DNA of 64,000 bases from NCBI RefSeq assembly GCF_026341275.1, contig NZ_JAIFZO010000002.1:3077264-3141263 (forward strand). Reading direction: 5' to 3'. The position numbers and the translations under genes were made by a program. Position 1 is the first letter of the stretch. Each line of letters opens with the position of its first letter. Below the pieces are notes generated by a model that did no database searches, had not been told where the DNA came from, and saw only the letters and a program-made list of their open reading frames with translations. The stretch comes from Streptomyces ortus. GTDB taxonomy: Bacteria > Actinomycetota > Actinomycetes > Streptomycetales > Streptomycetaceae. Of this stretch, positions 1 through 7,489 are shown in pieces.

Positions 1-1
1 C

Positions 2-1060
2 CTGTACGTGGTCGCCCGGCTCGCGCACCGGCACGGTGTACGGGTGCAGTTGCGGGAGCAGAAGCAGGGCGGCATCACGGCCGTCGTGGTCCTGCCCAAG
101 GGGCTGCTCGCCGCCGCGCCCGCCGTGGCCGTGCCCCAGGCGACGACCGCCCGTACGCCGGGGGGCGCCGCCGCGATGTCCCTGCCGGGAGCGGACGCGG
201 AGGTCAACTCCAACGTGCTGTACGGCCGCCAGGACCGCGACCCGCTGATCGCGGCGGCGGAAAACACCCTGCGCGACAGGGACGCCACGAAAGACACGGA
301 CGCCACGGGCGACACGAGCGACACGGACATAGCTGTCGCACCGCCCGCCCCGTCAGGCGCACCCGAGTCGTCTGCCGCGCCGGACCAGGCTGCCGCGCCC
401 GAGTCGGCTGCCGCCGCCGAGGCCACAGCCGCTGCCGAGCCTGCGGCTGCCGCCGGGCCCTCGGACGCGGCCGACCCTGCCGGCCCTGCCGGCCCTGCCG
501 GAACCGCGGCCCCCTCCGACCCGGAGGCGGGTCAGGTCGCCGGTCCCGAGACCACCATGGTCCTCGCGGCCCCGGTGCCTCCCGTGCCGGACGGGTCCGC
601 CGAGCCCGCCGCGGCCGGCGACGCGTCCCCGTCGGACGCCCCGGCCGTCCGGCTGCCGGCTCAGGGCGGTGCCGGGCACCGCACGGAGACCCGCCGCGCC
701 CCCGACCCGTACGCCATCGGCCCCGACGCCCATGAGCGGGCCCCCGACGACGTACAGAACTCGGAGGGGACCGAGGAGCCGGTGGAGCGGATCACCGACA
801 AGGGGCTGCCCAAGCGGACCCCCCGGATCGCCGCGCCCGCGCCGGCCGCCGGACCGCGTCAGACGCCCGTCGACGCCGAGGCACTGCGCCGCCGCCTCGG
901 CGGGTTCCACCGGGGTGCCAGCGAGGGCCGCCGCGACGTCGAGGCGGAGATCGAGGCGGAGTTCGAGGCGGACGACGCCGAACAGACGTCGGGGCTGCAG
1001 ACGTCCACCGCACATGCCGTAGAAAACAAGGGGGACACAGTCGAGGAGGCAAGCAGTTGA
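2..1060 (+). CDS. cvnA: Conservon sensor histidine kinase, C-terminal part (5' end outside window)
   Basis: The gene is open at the left edge. The first ~40 residues (LYVVARLAHRHG, then GGITAVVVLPKG) match the very end of the HATPase domain of the nitrate/nitrite-sensor type kinases that head Streptomyces conservons. The remaining ~310 residues are a low-complexity Ala/Pro/Asp-rich tail with no recognisable fold until a charged end rich in Glu and Asp. The catalytic boxes lie outside the window. The stop overlaps the TTG start of the roadblock gene by 4 bp (TTGA), so translation is probably coupled. In known conservons this membrane kinase-like protein works with the B, C and D proteins on the inner membrane face. 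Assignment rests mainly on the operon. Confidence 0.8.
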   Translation: MYVVARLAHRHGVRVQLREQKQGGITAVVVLPKGLLAAAPAVAVPQATTARTPGGAAAMSLPGADAEVNSNVLYGRQDRDPLIAAAENTLRDRDATKDTDATGDTSDTDIAVAPPAPSGAPESSAAPDQAAAPESAAAAEATAAAEPAAAAGPSDAADPAGPAGPAGTAAPSDPEAGQVAGPETTMVLAAPVPPVPDGSAEPAAAGDASPSDAPAVRLPAQGGAGHRTETRRAPDPYAIGPDAHERAPDDVQNSEGTEEPVERITDKGLPKRTPRIAAPAPAAGPRQTPVDAEALRRRLGGFHRGASEGRRDVEAEIEAEFEADDAEQTSGLQTSTAHAVENKGDTVEEASS

Positions 1061-1557
1061 CCGCGTCCAGTACCTTCGGACTGAGCCATGAAGCCCGCAA
1101 TCTGCACTGGCTGCTGACGAACCTCGTCGAGGAGGTGCCGGGCCTCCTGTCGGTCGCGGTCGTCTCCTCCGACGGCCTGTTGCTCCTCTCCTCCGACCCC
1201 GGGAGAAACGCGCAGGCGCGGCAGGACGAAGGAAGACCCTCGGGCCCCCGCGGGTCGGCCGCGGACCTGGCCACCATCGTCTCCGGCATCGGCAGCCTCG
1301 CCATCGGCGCCGCCAAGCTGATGGACGGCGGCGCCGTCAAGCAGACGATGGTCGCGATGGAGGAGGGCGGGCTCTTCGTCATGTCGATCAGCGACGGTTC
1401 GCTGCTCGGCGTGCACGGCGCCCCCGACTGCGACATGAGCGTCGTCGCGTACCACATGGCGCTCTTCGTGGGCCGCGCCGGACACGTCCTGACTCCCGAA
1501 CTCCGCAGCGAACTGCGCCAGTCGCTCGCGGGCACGACCCGGGAGACGGTCAAGTGA
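1057..1557 (+). CDS. cvnB: Roadblock/LC7 domain protein of conservon
   Basis: A 166-residue roadblock/LC7-type protein. The N-terminal helix (LSHEARNLHWLLTNLVEEVP) is followed by alternating beta strands (LLSVAVVSSDGLLLLSSD; VAMEEGGLFVMSISDGSLL), the normal topology of CvnB. Residues ~49-68 form a Gln/Arg/Gly-rich loop. It starts with TTG inside the stop of the kinase gene and ends in a GTGA overlap with the next gene, so all four conservon genes are probably co-translated. Family knowledge: CvnB proteins are thought to act as accessory or GAP-like partners of the CvnD GTPase, by analogy with MglB. No enzymatic motif is expected. Confidence 0.93.
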   Translation: MTASSTFGLSHEARNLHWLLTNLVEEVPGLLSVAVVSSDGLLLLSSDPGRNAQARQDEGRPSGPRGSAADLATIVSGIGSLAIGAAKLMDGGAVKQTMVAMEEGGLFVMSISDGSLLGVHGAPDCDMSVVAYHMALFVGRAGHVLTPELRSELRQSLAGTTRETVK

Positions 1558-1964
1558 GCGACGCGAGCGGCACGCCCAGACTGCCGGTCCGCGGGGGGAC
1601 CCGCACTCCGGCCCGCGTACGCCCCTATTCGCTCACCGGCGGCCGTACGCGCTTCGGGCACGTGCTGCTCGTCGAGACGTTCGTGGCGGCACTGGAGGCC
1701 CCGGACGAGCGGCGTGAACTGGAGAATGGTTCACTCTCCACCCGGGTGATGCCGGAGATGAGGGCCATCGTCGAACTCTGCCGCCGGATGCGTACGGTGG
1801 CCGAGGTCGCGGCCCTTCTGAGGATGCCGCTCGGTGTGGTCCGGGTGCTCCTCAGCGACCTGGCGGACCAGGGCAAGATCCGTGTGTACGGAACAGGTCA
1901 CGGCCCGGGACAGCCGGACCGCGCACTGCTGGAAAGGGTGCTGAGTGGACTCCGTCGTCTCTGA
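1554..1964 (+). CDS. cvnC: DUF742 protein of conservon
   Basis: A 136-residue DUF742 protein. Residues 22-37 (VRPYSLTGGRT) carry the family signature RPY.LT.GR(T), and the C-terminal half (ELCRRMRTVAEVAALLRMPLGVVRVLLSDLADQGKI) forms the winged-helix-like segment typical of CvnC. The GTG start overlaps the stop of cvnB by 4 bp, and its own end overlaps the start of cvnD by 20 bp. It is a cytoplasmic component of the conservon complex; DNA binding has been suggested from the fold but not shown here. Length and position are normal for the family. Confidence 0.94.
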   Translation: MSDASGTPRLPVRGGTRTPARVRPYSLTGGRTRFGHVLLVETFVAALEAPDERRELENGSLSTRVMPEMRAIVELCRRMRTVAEVAALLRMPLGVVRVLLSDLADQGKIRVYGTGHGPGQPDRALLERVLSGLRRL

Positions 1965-2607
1965 CGTCTCCCGCGTCTCGGATGCCTCACGATCGTCCGG
2001 TTTTCCCGAAATCGTGGAGCCCGAAGAGGAGTTGAAAGCCTGGCAGCAGGATCGGACCCGTGCGCCGATCGCCACGAAGATCGTGGTGGCGGGCGGTTTC
2101 GGGGTGGGCAAGACCACCCTCGTGACCGCCGTCTCCGAGATCACGCCCCTCCAGACGGAGGCGCTGATGACCCGGGCGAGCGAGGACGTCGACGACCTCA
2201 GCTCGACCCCGGAGAAGACAACCACCACCGTGGCCATGGACTTCGGCCGCATCACGCTCGACGACGACCTGGTGCTGTACCTGTTCGGTACGCCCGGGCA
2301 GCAGCGGTTCTGGTTCATGTGGGACGACCTGGTGCGCGGGGCGATAGGCGCCGTGGTCCTCGCCGACACCCGCCGTCTCAAGGACTGCTGGCCGGCGCTG
2401 GACTACTTCGAGAGCTGCGGGCTGCCGTACGTCGTCGCCGTCAACCACTTCGACGGCAGCGAGCGGTTCGACCCGGACGACGTGCGGGAGGCGCTCACGA
2501 TCCCCGGGCACATACCGGTCATGATCATGGATGCGCGCCGCAGGATCTCGGTCGTCGAGAGCCTGCTGGCGCTGGTTGGACACGCGCTCGACGTCAGCCC
2601 CGAATAG
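1945..2607 (+). CDS. cvnD: Small Ras-like GTPase of conservon
   Basis: A 220-residue MglA/Arf-like GTPase. After ~45 residues of charged extension it shows the P-loop GGFGVGKTT (about residues 50-58), a switch region with TTTVAMDFGRI, the Walker B-like stretch LVLYLFGTPGQQRF and a base-recognition segment AVNHFDG in place of NKxD, all usual for CvnD. The GTG start has an AAAGGG ribosome site 9 nt upstream, within the end of cvnC. The last ~15 codons (CGACGTCAGCCCCG) recur ~60 bp downstream, flanking a 9-bp tandem repeat. Known role: heterotrimeric-G-like signalling with CvnA-C. Confidence 0.95.
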   Translation: MDSVVSDVSRVSDASRSSGFPEIVEPEEELKAWQQDRTRAPIATKIVVAGGFGVGKTTLVTAVSEITPLQTEALMTRASEDVDDLSSTPEKTTTTVAMDFGRITLDDDLVLYLFGTPGQQRFWFMWDDLVRGAIGAVVLADTRRLKDCWPALDYFESCGLPYVVAVNHFDGSERFDPDDVREALTIPGHIPVMIMDARRRISVVESLLALVGHALDVSPE

Positions 2608-2611
2608 CTCG

Positions 2612-2652
2612 AACAGTCCCAACAGTCCCAACAGTCCCAACAGTCCGAACAG
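2612..2652. repeat. 9-bp tandem repeat after cvnD
   Basis: Four and a half head-to-tail copies of AACAGTCCC (last full copy AACAGTCCG) begin just after the cvnD stop. The block is flanked by two copies of GACGTCAGCCCCG (2590-2602 and 2653-2665). This looks like slippage plus local duplication of the 3' end of cvnD. No hairpin is formed by the unit itself. Confidence 0.85.
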
Positions 2653-2710
2653 GACGTCAGCCCCGGAGCACGGTCTACGCGTATGCCGTGCGCGCAGAGT
2701 GAGGACCCGC

Positions 2711-3964
2711 ATGCGGAAGATACTCATCGTCGGAGCCGGCCAGGCCGGACTCCAGCTCGCCCTCGGCCTCCAGTCGAACGGGTACGAGGTCACCCTGATG
2801 TCCAACCGGACGGCGGACGAGATCCGCACCGGGCGCGTCATGTCCACCCAGTGCATGTTCCACACGGCACTGCAGCACGAGCGCGACCTCCAGCTGAACT
2901 TCTGGGAGTCCCAGGCCCCGAAGATCGAAGGACTGGGCGTCTCGGTCGCGGCCCCCGGCTCCTTCGACCCGGGCCCCTCGCAGCGCGCCATCGACTGGGT
3001 CGGCAGGCTCGACGGGTACGCGCAGTCGGTCGACCAGCGCGTGAAGATGGCCGGCTGGATGGAGACGTTCGCACAGCGCGGCGGCCAGCTCGTCATCCAC
3101 GGCGCCGCGGTCTCCGACCTCGACTACTTCGCCCGTACGTACGACCTGGTCCTCGTCGCGGCGGGCAAGGGCGAACTGGTGTCGATGTTCGGCCGCGACG
3201 CCTCCCGCTCCCCGTACGCGCAGCCGCAGCGCGCGCTGGCCGTCTCGTACGTCCACGGTCTGGGCCCGCGCCCCGAGCACCCGGAGTTCGACGCGGTCCG
3301 CTGCAACCTCGTGCCCGGTGTCGGCGAGCTCTTCGTCATGCCGACGTTCACCCTCTCCGGCCGCGCGGACATCCTCTTCCTCGAGGGCATACCGGGCGGC
3401 CCGCTGGACGTCTTCCAGGGCGTCAAGGACCCGGCCGAACACCTCTCCCTGACCCTGGAACTCATGGAGCGGTTCACGCCGTGGGAGTACGCCAGGGCCA
3501 CCAGGGTCGAACTCACCGACGCGGGCGGCACGCTGGCCGGACGCTACGCGCCCACCGTCCGCAACCCGGTCGGCCGGCTGCCCGGCGGCGGCCTGGTCCT
3601 CGGCGTCGCGGACGTGGTCGTGGCGAACGACCCGATCACCGGCCAGGGCGCCAACTCGGCCTCCAAGTGCGCCGCCTCCTACCTCGGCTCGATCCTCGGC
3701 CACGGGGAGAAGGAGTTCGACGAGGAGTGGATGCGGGGCACGTTCGAGCGCTACTGGGACACGGCCCAGCACGTCACGAAGTGGACGAACGCGATGCTCG
3801 GCCCGCCCCCGGAGCACGTCCTGAACCTGATCGGCGCGGCGGGCCAGCTCCCCCCGGTCGCGCACCGCTTCGCGAACGGCTTCGACGACCCGTCGGACTA
3901 CGAGAACTTCTTCTACGAGCCCGAGAAGACGGGCGCCTACCTCACGTCCGTGGCGGGTGGCTGA
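2711..3964 (+). CDS. FAD-dependent monooxygenase, styrene/indole monooxygenase (StyA)-like
   Basis: A 417-residue group E flavoprotein monooxygenase candidate. The N-terminus MRKILIVGAGQAGLQLALGL gives the GxGxxG FAD fold, followed by the SNRTADEIRTGRVMSTQCMF segment typical of StyA relatives. GVADVVVANDPITGQGANSA (residues ~299-318) is the second FAD contact region. The family hydroxylates or epoxidises aromatics using FADH2 from a separate reductase; no reductase gene is adjacent. It begins 103 bp after cvnD on the same strand. Several conservons known to me carry a P450 at this place, so this oxygenase may be a conservon-linked output enzyme, which is inference. Its last 28 bp overlap the convergent NlpC gene. 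Confidence 0.85.
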   Translation: MRKILIVGAGQAGLQLALGLQSNGYEVTLMSNRTADEIRTGRVMSTQCMFHTALQHERDLQLNFWESQAPKIEGLGVSVAAPGSFDPGPSQRAIDWVGRLDGYAQSVDQRVKMAGWMETFAQRGGQLVIHGAAVSDLDYFARTYDLVLVAAGKGELVSMFGRDASRSPYAQPQRALAVSYVHGLGPRPEHPEFDAVRCNLVPGVGELFVMPTFTLSGRADILFLEGIPGGPLDVFQGVKDPAEHLSLTLELMERFTPWEYARATRVELTDAGGTLAGRYAPTVRNPVGRLPGGGLVLGVADVVVANDPITGQGANSASKCAASYLGSILGHGEKEFDEEWMRGTFERYWDTAQHVTKWTNAMLGPPPEHVLNLIGAAGQLPPVAHRFANGFDDPSDYENFFYEPEKTGAYLTSVAGG

Positions 3965-5154
3965 GGCGCCGTCGGGCGAGCCCCCTCAGGACGCGGTGCG
4001 TAGCCCTCGTCCGAGCCGGTCCTCGCGTTGTCCGGGAGCCTCGGCGGTGTGTACTGCCGCAGGGGCTTTCCGGACGGGTCCGGGCGGACCGCGCCCAGAA
4101 CCGGGTTGGCCGCGAGCGGGGACACCTTGATCCTCGCTCCCGGCCTCGGGGCCTGGACGACCAGGCCGTCGCCCAGGTACATCGCCACATGGGTGGCCTC
4201 GGGGAAGTAGACCACCAGGTCGCCGGGGCGCAGGTCGGACAGCGGGACGCGGGGGAGCCGCGCCCACTGCTCCTGGCTGGTGCGGGGGATGGGACGGCCC
4301 GCGTCGGTCCAGGCCCGCGAGGTCAGACCCGAGCAGTCGTACGAGTCCGGGCCCTCGGCGCCCCACTCGTACGGCTTGCCGATCTGGGCCACGGCGTAGC
4401 GCAGTGCCTCGCCCCCTTCAGGGGTGGGGCGGCGCGGGGTGCTGAGCGCGCCCGACGCCACCAGCTCCTCCTGGGCCTTCGCCACCCCGGACCGCTCCAG
4501 CTCGGCCACCCGCGTGAGCTGCTCCTCCGTGAGCGAGGCCAGCAGCTCCTCGACGTCCTTGAGCCGCTCGCGTACGACGTCGCGGTCCTTCCGCTGCTTC
4601 TCGGCGAGGGTGAGCCGGCTGTCGAGGGCGGTGCGGGCCCGGCGGGCCAGGTCGCCGGTCCGCCGCTCGTCCCCCGCCAGCCGCTCCATCGTCCCGGCCC
4701 GCTCCTGCGAGACCTGCCGGATGACGTGGCCCTGGTCGAGCGCGTGCTGCGGGTCGCGGGCGAGCAGCAGCTGTACGTACGAGGAGATCTCGCTCCTGCC
4801 CTGGTACTGCTGCCGGGCGAGCCGTCCCGCCGCGCCTCGGCTGCCCCGGAGCGCGAGGCGGGCCGCGGTGAGCCGGCCGTTCAGCTTCGCGACCTCGGCC
4901 CGCTGCCGCTCCAGCCGCTCCTCGGTCGCGTTGTACGTCTCCGTGGCCTTCTCCGCCTCCCGGTACAGCCGCTGAAGATCCGTCAGCAACTCGGCCACGG
5001 GGCGCTCGGTCACGGGGGAGGGGCTGTCCTGCGGATCGGGCGCCGCCTGTGCCGATGCGCGTACGAGCACGGGGGTGGGCCCCCACACGGGTACGAGGAC
5101 CGCGCCGGCCGTGATCGCCGCCGTGCAGACCAGTCGCAGAAGCCTTCCTGACAC
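3937..5154 (-). CDS. Secreted NlpC/P60 peptidoglycan hydrolase with coiled coil
   Basis: A 405-residue cell-wall hydrolase. The GTG start at 5154 is chosen because GGAGGTGACGA lies immediately upstream and it opens a signal peptide (MSGRLLRLVCTAAITAGAVL, then an Ala-rich region). Residues ~55-225 form a long coiled coil (LYREAEKATETYNATEERL and following). The C-terminal NlpC/P60 domain has the catalytic Cys in SYDCSGLTSRAW and His in EATHVAMYLG. This is the RipA/CwlO-like architecture that cleaves D-Glu-mDap bonds. A Pro-rich tail follows. The 3' end overlaps the convergent monooxygenase by 28 bp. No partner gene is coupled to it. Confidence 0.93.
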   Translation of the reverse strand: MSGRLLRLVCTAAITAGAVLVPVWGPTPVLVRASAQAAPDPQDSPSPVTERPVAELLTDLQRLYREAEKATETYNATEERLERQRAEVAKLNGRLTAARLALRGSRGAAGRLARQQYQGRSEISSYVQLLLARDPQHALDQGHVIRQVSQERAGTMERLAGDERRTGDLARRARTALDSRLTLAEKQRKDRDVVRERLKDVEELLASLTEEQLTRVAELERSGVAKAQEELVASGALSTPRRPTPEGGEALRYAVAQIGKPYEWGAEGPDSYDCSGLTSRAWTDAGRPIPRTSQEQWARLPRVPLSDLRPGDLVVYFPEATHVAMYLGDGLVVQAPRPGARIKVSPLAANPVLGAVRPDPSGKPLRQYTPPRLPDNARTGSDEGYAPRPEGARPTAPQPPATDVR

Positions 5155-5260
5155 CTCGTCACCTCCGGTGCGGGGCGGTGTTTCCGCTCCTCCGCACCGT
5201 GAGCATCGGACGTCCGTGCGCGCCGCGCGCGCCGACCGTGGGCGGACCGGCCCAACGAGG

Positions 5261-5572
5261 TCACCCGTGGGTGTCCCCCGGCCCGCCGTCCGGCGTGGCG
5301 TCCGGCGTCGCGTCCGGTTTCGACCACGGCCACTTGAGTCTGCCGGCGCGGCCGGTGGGGTCGTACTCGTACTTCCATCCCTGGTGCAGGCCGAGGCGGC
5401 TGCTCGTGGACGCCTGGACGCGGCGGTAGACCAGCAGGGTGGGCGGGCCGCCGTCGTTCGACGGCACCGGGACGCGGTACACCTTCGGCGGGTGGCCGGT
5501 CGGGCCGAGCAGGACCGGCAGCACACGGCCGTCCAGGGGGCCGCCCTCGAAGGGGGTGTCTTCGCTCTTCAC
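5261..5572 (-). CDS. Conserved hypothetical protein, 103 aa
   Basis: Small soluble protein of unknown function, start GTG. The central segment (GPLDGRVLPVLLGPTGHPPKVYRVPVPS) and LVYRRVQAS...WKYEYDPTGR are reminiscent of streptomycete conserved hypotheticals, probably all-beta. The C-terminus is low complexity (PDATPDATPDGG). It begins 10 bp after the TetR stop, so it may be the last gene of the diiron oxygenase-TetR transcript. No signal peptide or membrane segment is seen, and I do not assign a function. Confidence 0.7.
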   Translation of the reverse strand: MKSEDTPFEGGPLDGRVLPVLLGPTGHPPKVYRVPVPSNDGGPPTLLVYRRVQASTSSRLGLHQGWKYEYDPTGRAGRLKWPWSKPDATPDATPDGGPGDTHG

Positions 5573-5582
5573 CGGGCCAGTG

Positions 5583-6308
5583 TCACAGCAGGCGCGCCGC
5601 GTCGCCCACCACGGGCAGCACCCGGCGGGCCAGCGAGCCCATCGGGCCGTCCGCGGACTCCAGGGCCAGCGCGGCCCGGACGACCGCGGCGGTCTGCTCG
5701 TCGCGGGCGGCCGTCGCGACCAGGCACGCCACGAACTGCTCGACGAGCCAGTCGCGCAGTTCGTCCAGCGCGGGTTCCTTCTCCTCGTCCAGCCAGATCA
5801 GTGAGGCCGCCTCGACGGCCGTGATCCACATCCGGACGGTCATCCGCAGCCGGTGCCCCGGCTCCTCGACGGCCAGGTGGCTGAGGATGTGCTCGGCGGC
5901 GGCCCGTCGTACGCCGTCCACGATGGCCGTCGTCCTGGAGGTCTCGACCACGCTGCCGCCCTGCAGCAGGGCGCTGAAACCGGCGTCGTGCTGGTCCACG
6001 AAGGCGAGGTAGCGGTCCAGGGCGTTGGCGAGGCGGCGGGTGAGGGGGCCGTCCGGCGGCTCGGCGAAGCAGTGCTCCAGCTCCTGTGCGGCGGAGCGCA
6101 GGGCGGCCTCGTACAACTGCTGCTTGCCGCCGGGGAAGTAGCGGTAGACCAGCGGTCGTGAGACGCCCGCCGCCTCCGCCACGTCGTCCAGGGAGATGTC
6201 CTCCGGGGCCCGTACCGCGAACAGGGACAGCGCGGCGTCGAGGAGCTGACTGCGTCGTTCCTCGACGCCGAGGCGCCGGTATGCGCGGGTGGGGGCCTGC
6301 GGGGTCAT
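5583..6308 (-). CDS. TetR family transcriptional regulator
   Basis: A 241-residue TetR-type repressor. The helix-turn-helix lies at residues ~14-60 (RRSQLLDAALSLFAVRAPEDI, DVAEAAGVSRPLVYRYFPGGK), followed by an all-helical ligand domain. It lies 69 bp downstream of the AurF-like diiron gene on the same strand, so it is probably co-transcribed and may control the divergent promoter at 7341-7489, where two palindromes are found. The effector is unknown. A GC-rich 3' end runs nearly into the next small gene. Confidence 0.92.
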   Translation of the reverse strand: MTPQAPTRAYRRLGVEERRSQLLDAALSLFAVRAPEDISLDDVAEAAGVSRPLVYRYFPGGKQQLYEAALRSAAQELEHCFAEPPDGPLTRRLANALDRYLAFVDQHDAGFSALLQGGSVVETSRTTAIVDGVRRAAAEHILSHLAVEEPGHRLRMTVRMWITAVEAASLIWLDEEKEPALDELRDWLVEQFVACLVATAARDEQTAAVVRAALALESADGPMGSLARRVLPVVGDAARLL

Positions 6309-6377
6309 GTTCCGCAGCGTAGCCCGTTCCCGGCGGAGCGGAGGAGGGCGGCAGGCGGGCGGGGGAGCCCCGGCGGT

Positions 6378-7340
6378 TCAGGCCAGCAGGCCCGAGGCCT
6401 TCCACAGCCGGCGGCCCGCGCCTCGCAGGACTCCGATGTCGTCGAGGAAGTCCGTGAGGCGTTTGGAGCCCGTCTGCATGATGTCGCGGCGGTGGGCGCT
6501 CGCCTTCACCTGGGCCTGCGCCTCCCGCCGGTCGAGGCCGACGTTCGTGTAGACCTCCGGGTTGACGAAGGCGACCGAGAAGACGCGCGCGAACTCACCC
6601 GAGGTGACCCGGGTGAACTCCTGCGACCAGCGCGGCGCGGTCATCATCTGGCGGCGCAGTTCCTCGCGGGCGTACCGGACGTGCCGGGCCTCCTCCACCA
6701 CGTGGATCCGCGTCACCCCGCGGACCAGCGGCTGCACCCGCTCGTCCGGGAACGTCAGCCGCTGCATCCAGTCGAGCACCTCCTCGCCCAGCAGCGTGGC
6801 CGTGAACGAACCGGGCGTCGTGGAGATCGTCTTGAAGAGACGGCCGAGGTTCTGGTGCGCGCGGCTCACCGGGTAGTGCGGTGTCCCGCCCCGGCTGATC
6901 AGCCGCGCGAACATCTTCGAGTGCCGGCACTCGTCCTCGATCTCGGTCAGCGCGTAGCGGACGTGCGCGCTCGTCGCCGGCTTGTCGTAGATGTGCCGTA
7001 CCAGCAGCTGCATGAGGATGATCTCGAACCAGATCCCGAGTGAGGCCAGCGCCGCGGCCTCGTGCCGGGAGAGCAGGATCCGCTGCTCCTCGCTCATCCG
7101 CTTCCACATCGGGGTGCCGTAGAGCGAGACCAACTCCGGCGGCCAGAACCACTTGCCGTCCTCGAACGGCGCGTCCCAGTCCAGCTCCTCGTCCGGGTCG
7201 AAGGAGTGCTTCGCGGAGGACGCGAGCAGCCGCTCGGCCACCTGTTCCCGGTCCTTGAGCAGGCCGAGCGCGTCGCGCAGGCCCGCGACCTCGGTGTCCT
7301 CCGCCGTCCCGGTCGTGTTCCCGGTCGTCGCGGTCGTCAT
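6378..7340 (-). CDS. AurF-like diiron oxygenase
   Basis: A 320-residue member of the p-aminobenzoate N-oxygenase AurF/diiron oxygenase family. Iron-ligand motifs are visible: E/H in LLSRHEAAALASLGIWFEI, EIEDECRHSKMF and HVVEEARHVRYAREEL. The ATG at 7340 is preferred over the GTG 12 bp upstream because GGCGAGGTGGG sits at ribosome-site distance from the ATG. Known members oxidise arylamines or hydroxylate aliphatic carbons in natural product pathways, but no biosynthetic cluster is seen here. It is divergent from a second ferritin-like diiron protein and probably shares regulation with it and with the downstream TetR gene. Confidence 0.88.
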   Translation of the reverse strand: MTTATTGNTTGTAEDTEVAGLRDALGLLKDREQVAERLLASSAKHSFDPDEELDWDAPFEDGKWFWPPELVSLYGTPMWKRMSEEQRILLSRHEAAALASLGIWFEIILMQLLVRHIYDKPATSAHVRYALTEIEDECRHSKMFARLISRGGTPHYPVSRAHQNLGRLFKTISTTPGSFTATLLGEEVLDWMQRLTFPDERVQPLVRGVTRIHVVEEARHVRYAREELRRQMMTAPRWSQEFTRVTSGEFARVFSVAFVNPEVYTNVGLDRREAQAQVKASAHRRDIMQTGSKRLTDFLDDIGVLRGAGRRLWKASGLLA

Positions 7341-7401
7341 GGCTGTGCCCACCTCGCCGTACGTCGTCGTGCCCGGAGTCAGGTTGGTTACCGCCGGTCA
7401 C

Positions 7402-7428
7402 GTCTTATGAGACTGCTTGTCAGCAAGC
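7402..7428. promoter_or_regulatory. Two adjacent palindromes in the divergent diiron promoter
   Basis: GTCTTATGAGAC (7402-7413, 5 of 6 pairs) is directly followed by GCTTG-TCAG-CAAGC (7415-7428, perfect arms). They sit midway between the divergent starts at 7340 and 7490. The position suggests operator sites for the TetR protein encoded downstream of the AurF-like gene. No footprint information is available, so the regulator assignment is inference. Confidence 0.5.
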
Positions 7429-7489
7429 CCGTCAATCCCCCCTGCGCAACTTGTTGACCCGCCATCCACCCCGTGTGAGCCTGCGAGAC

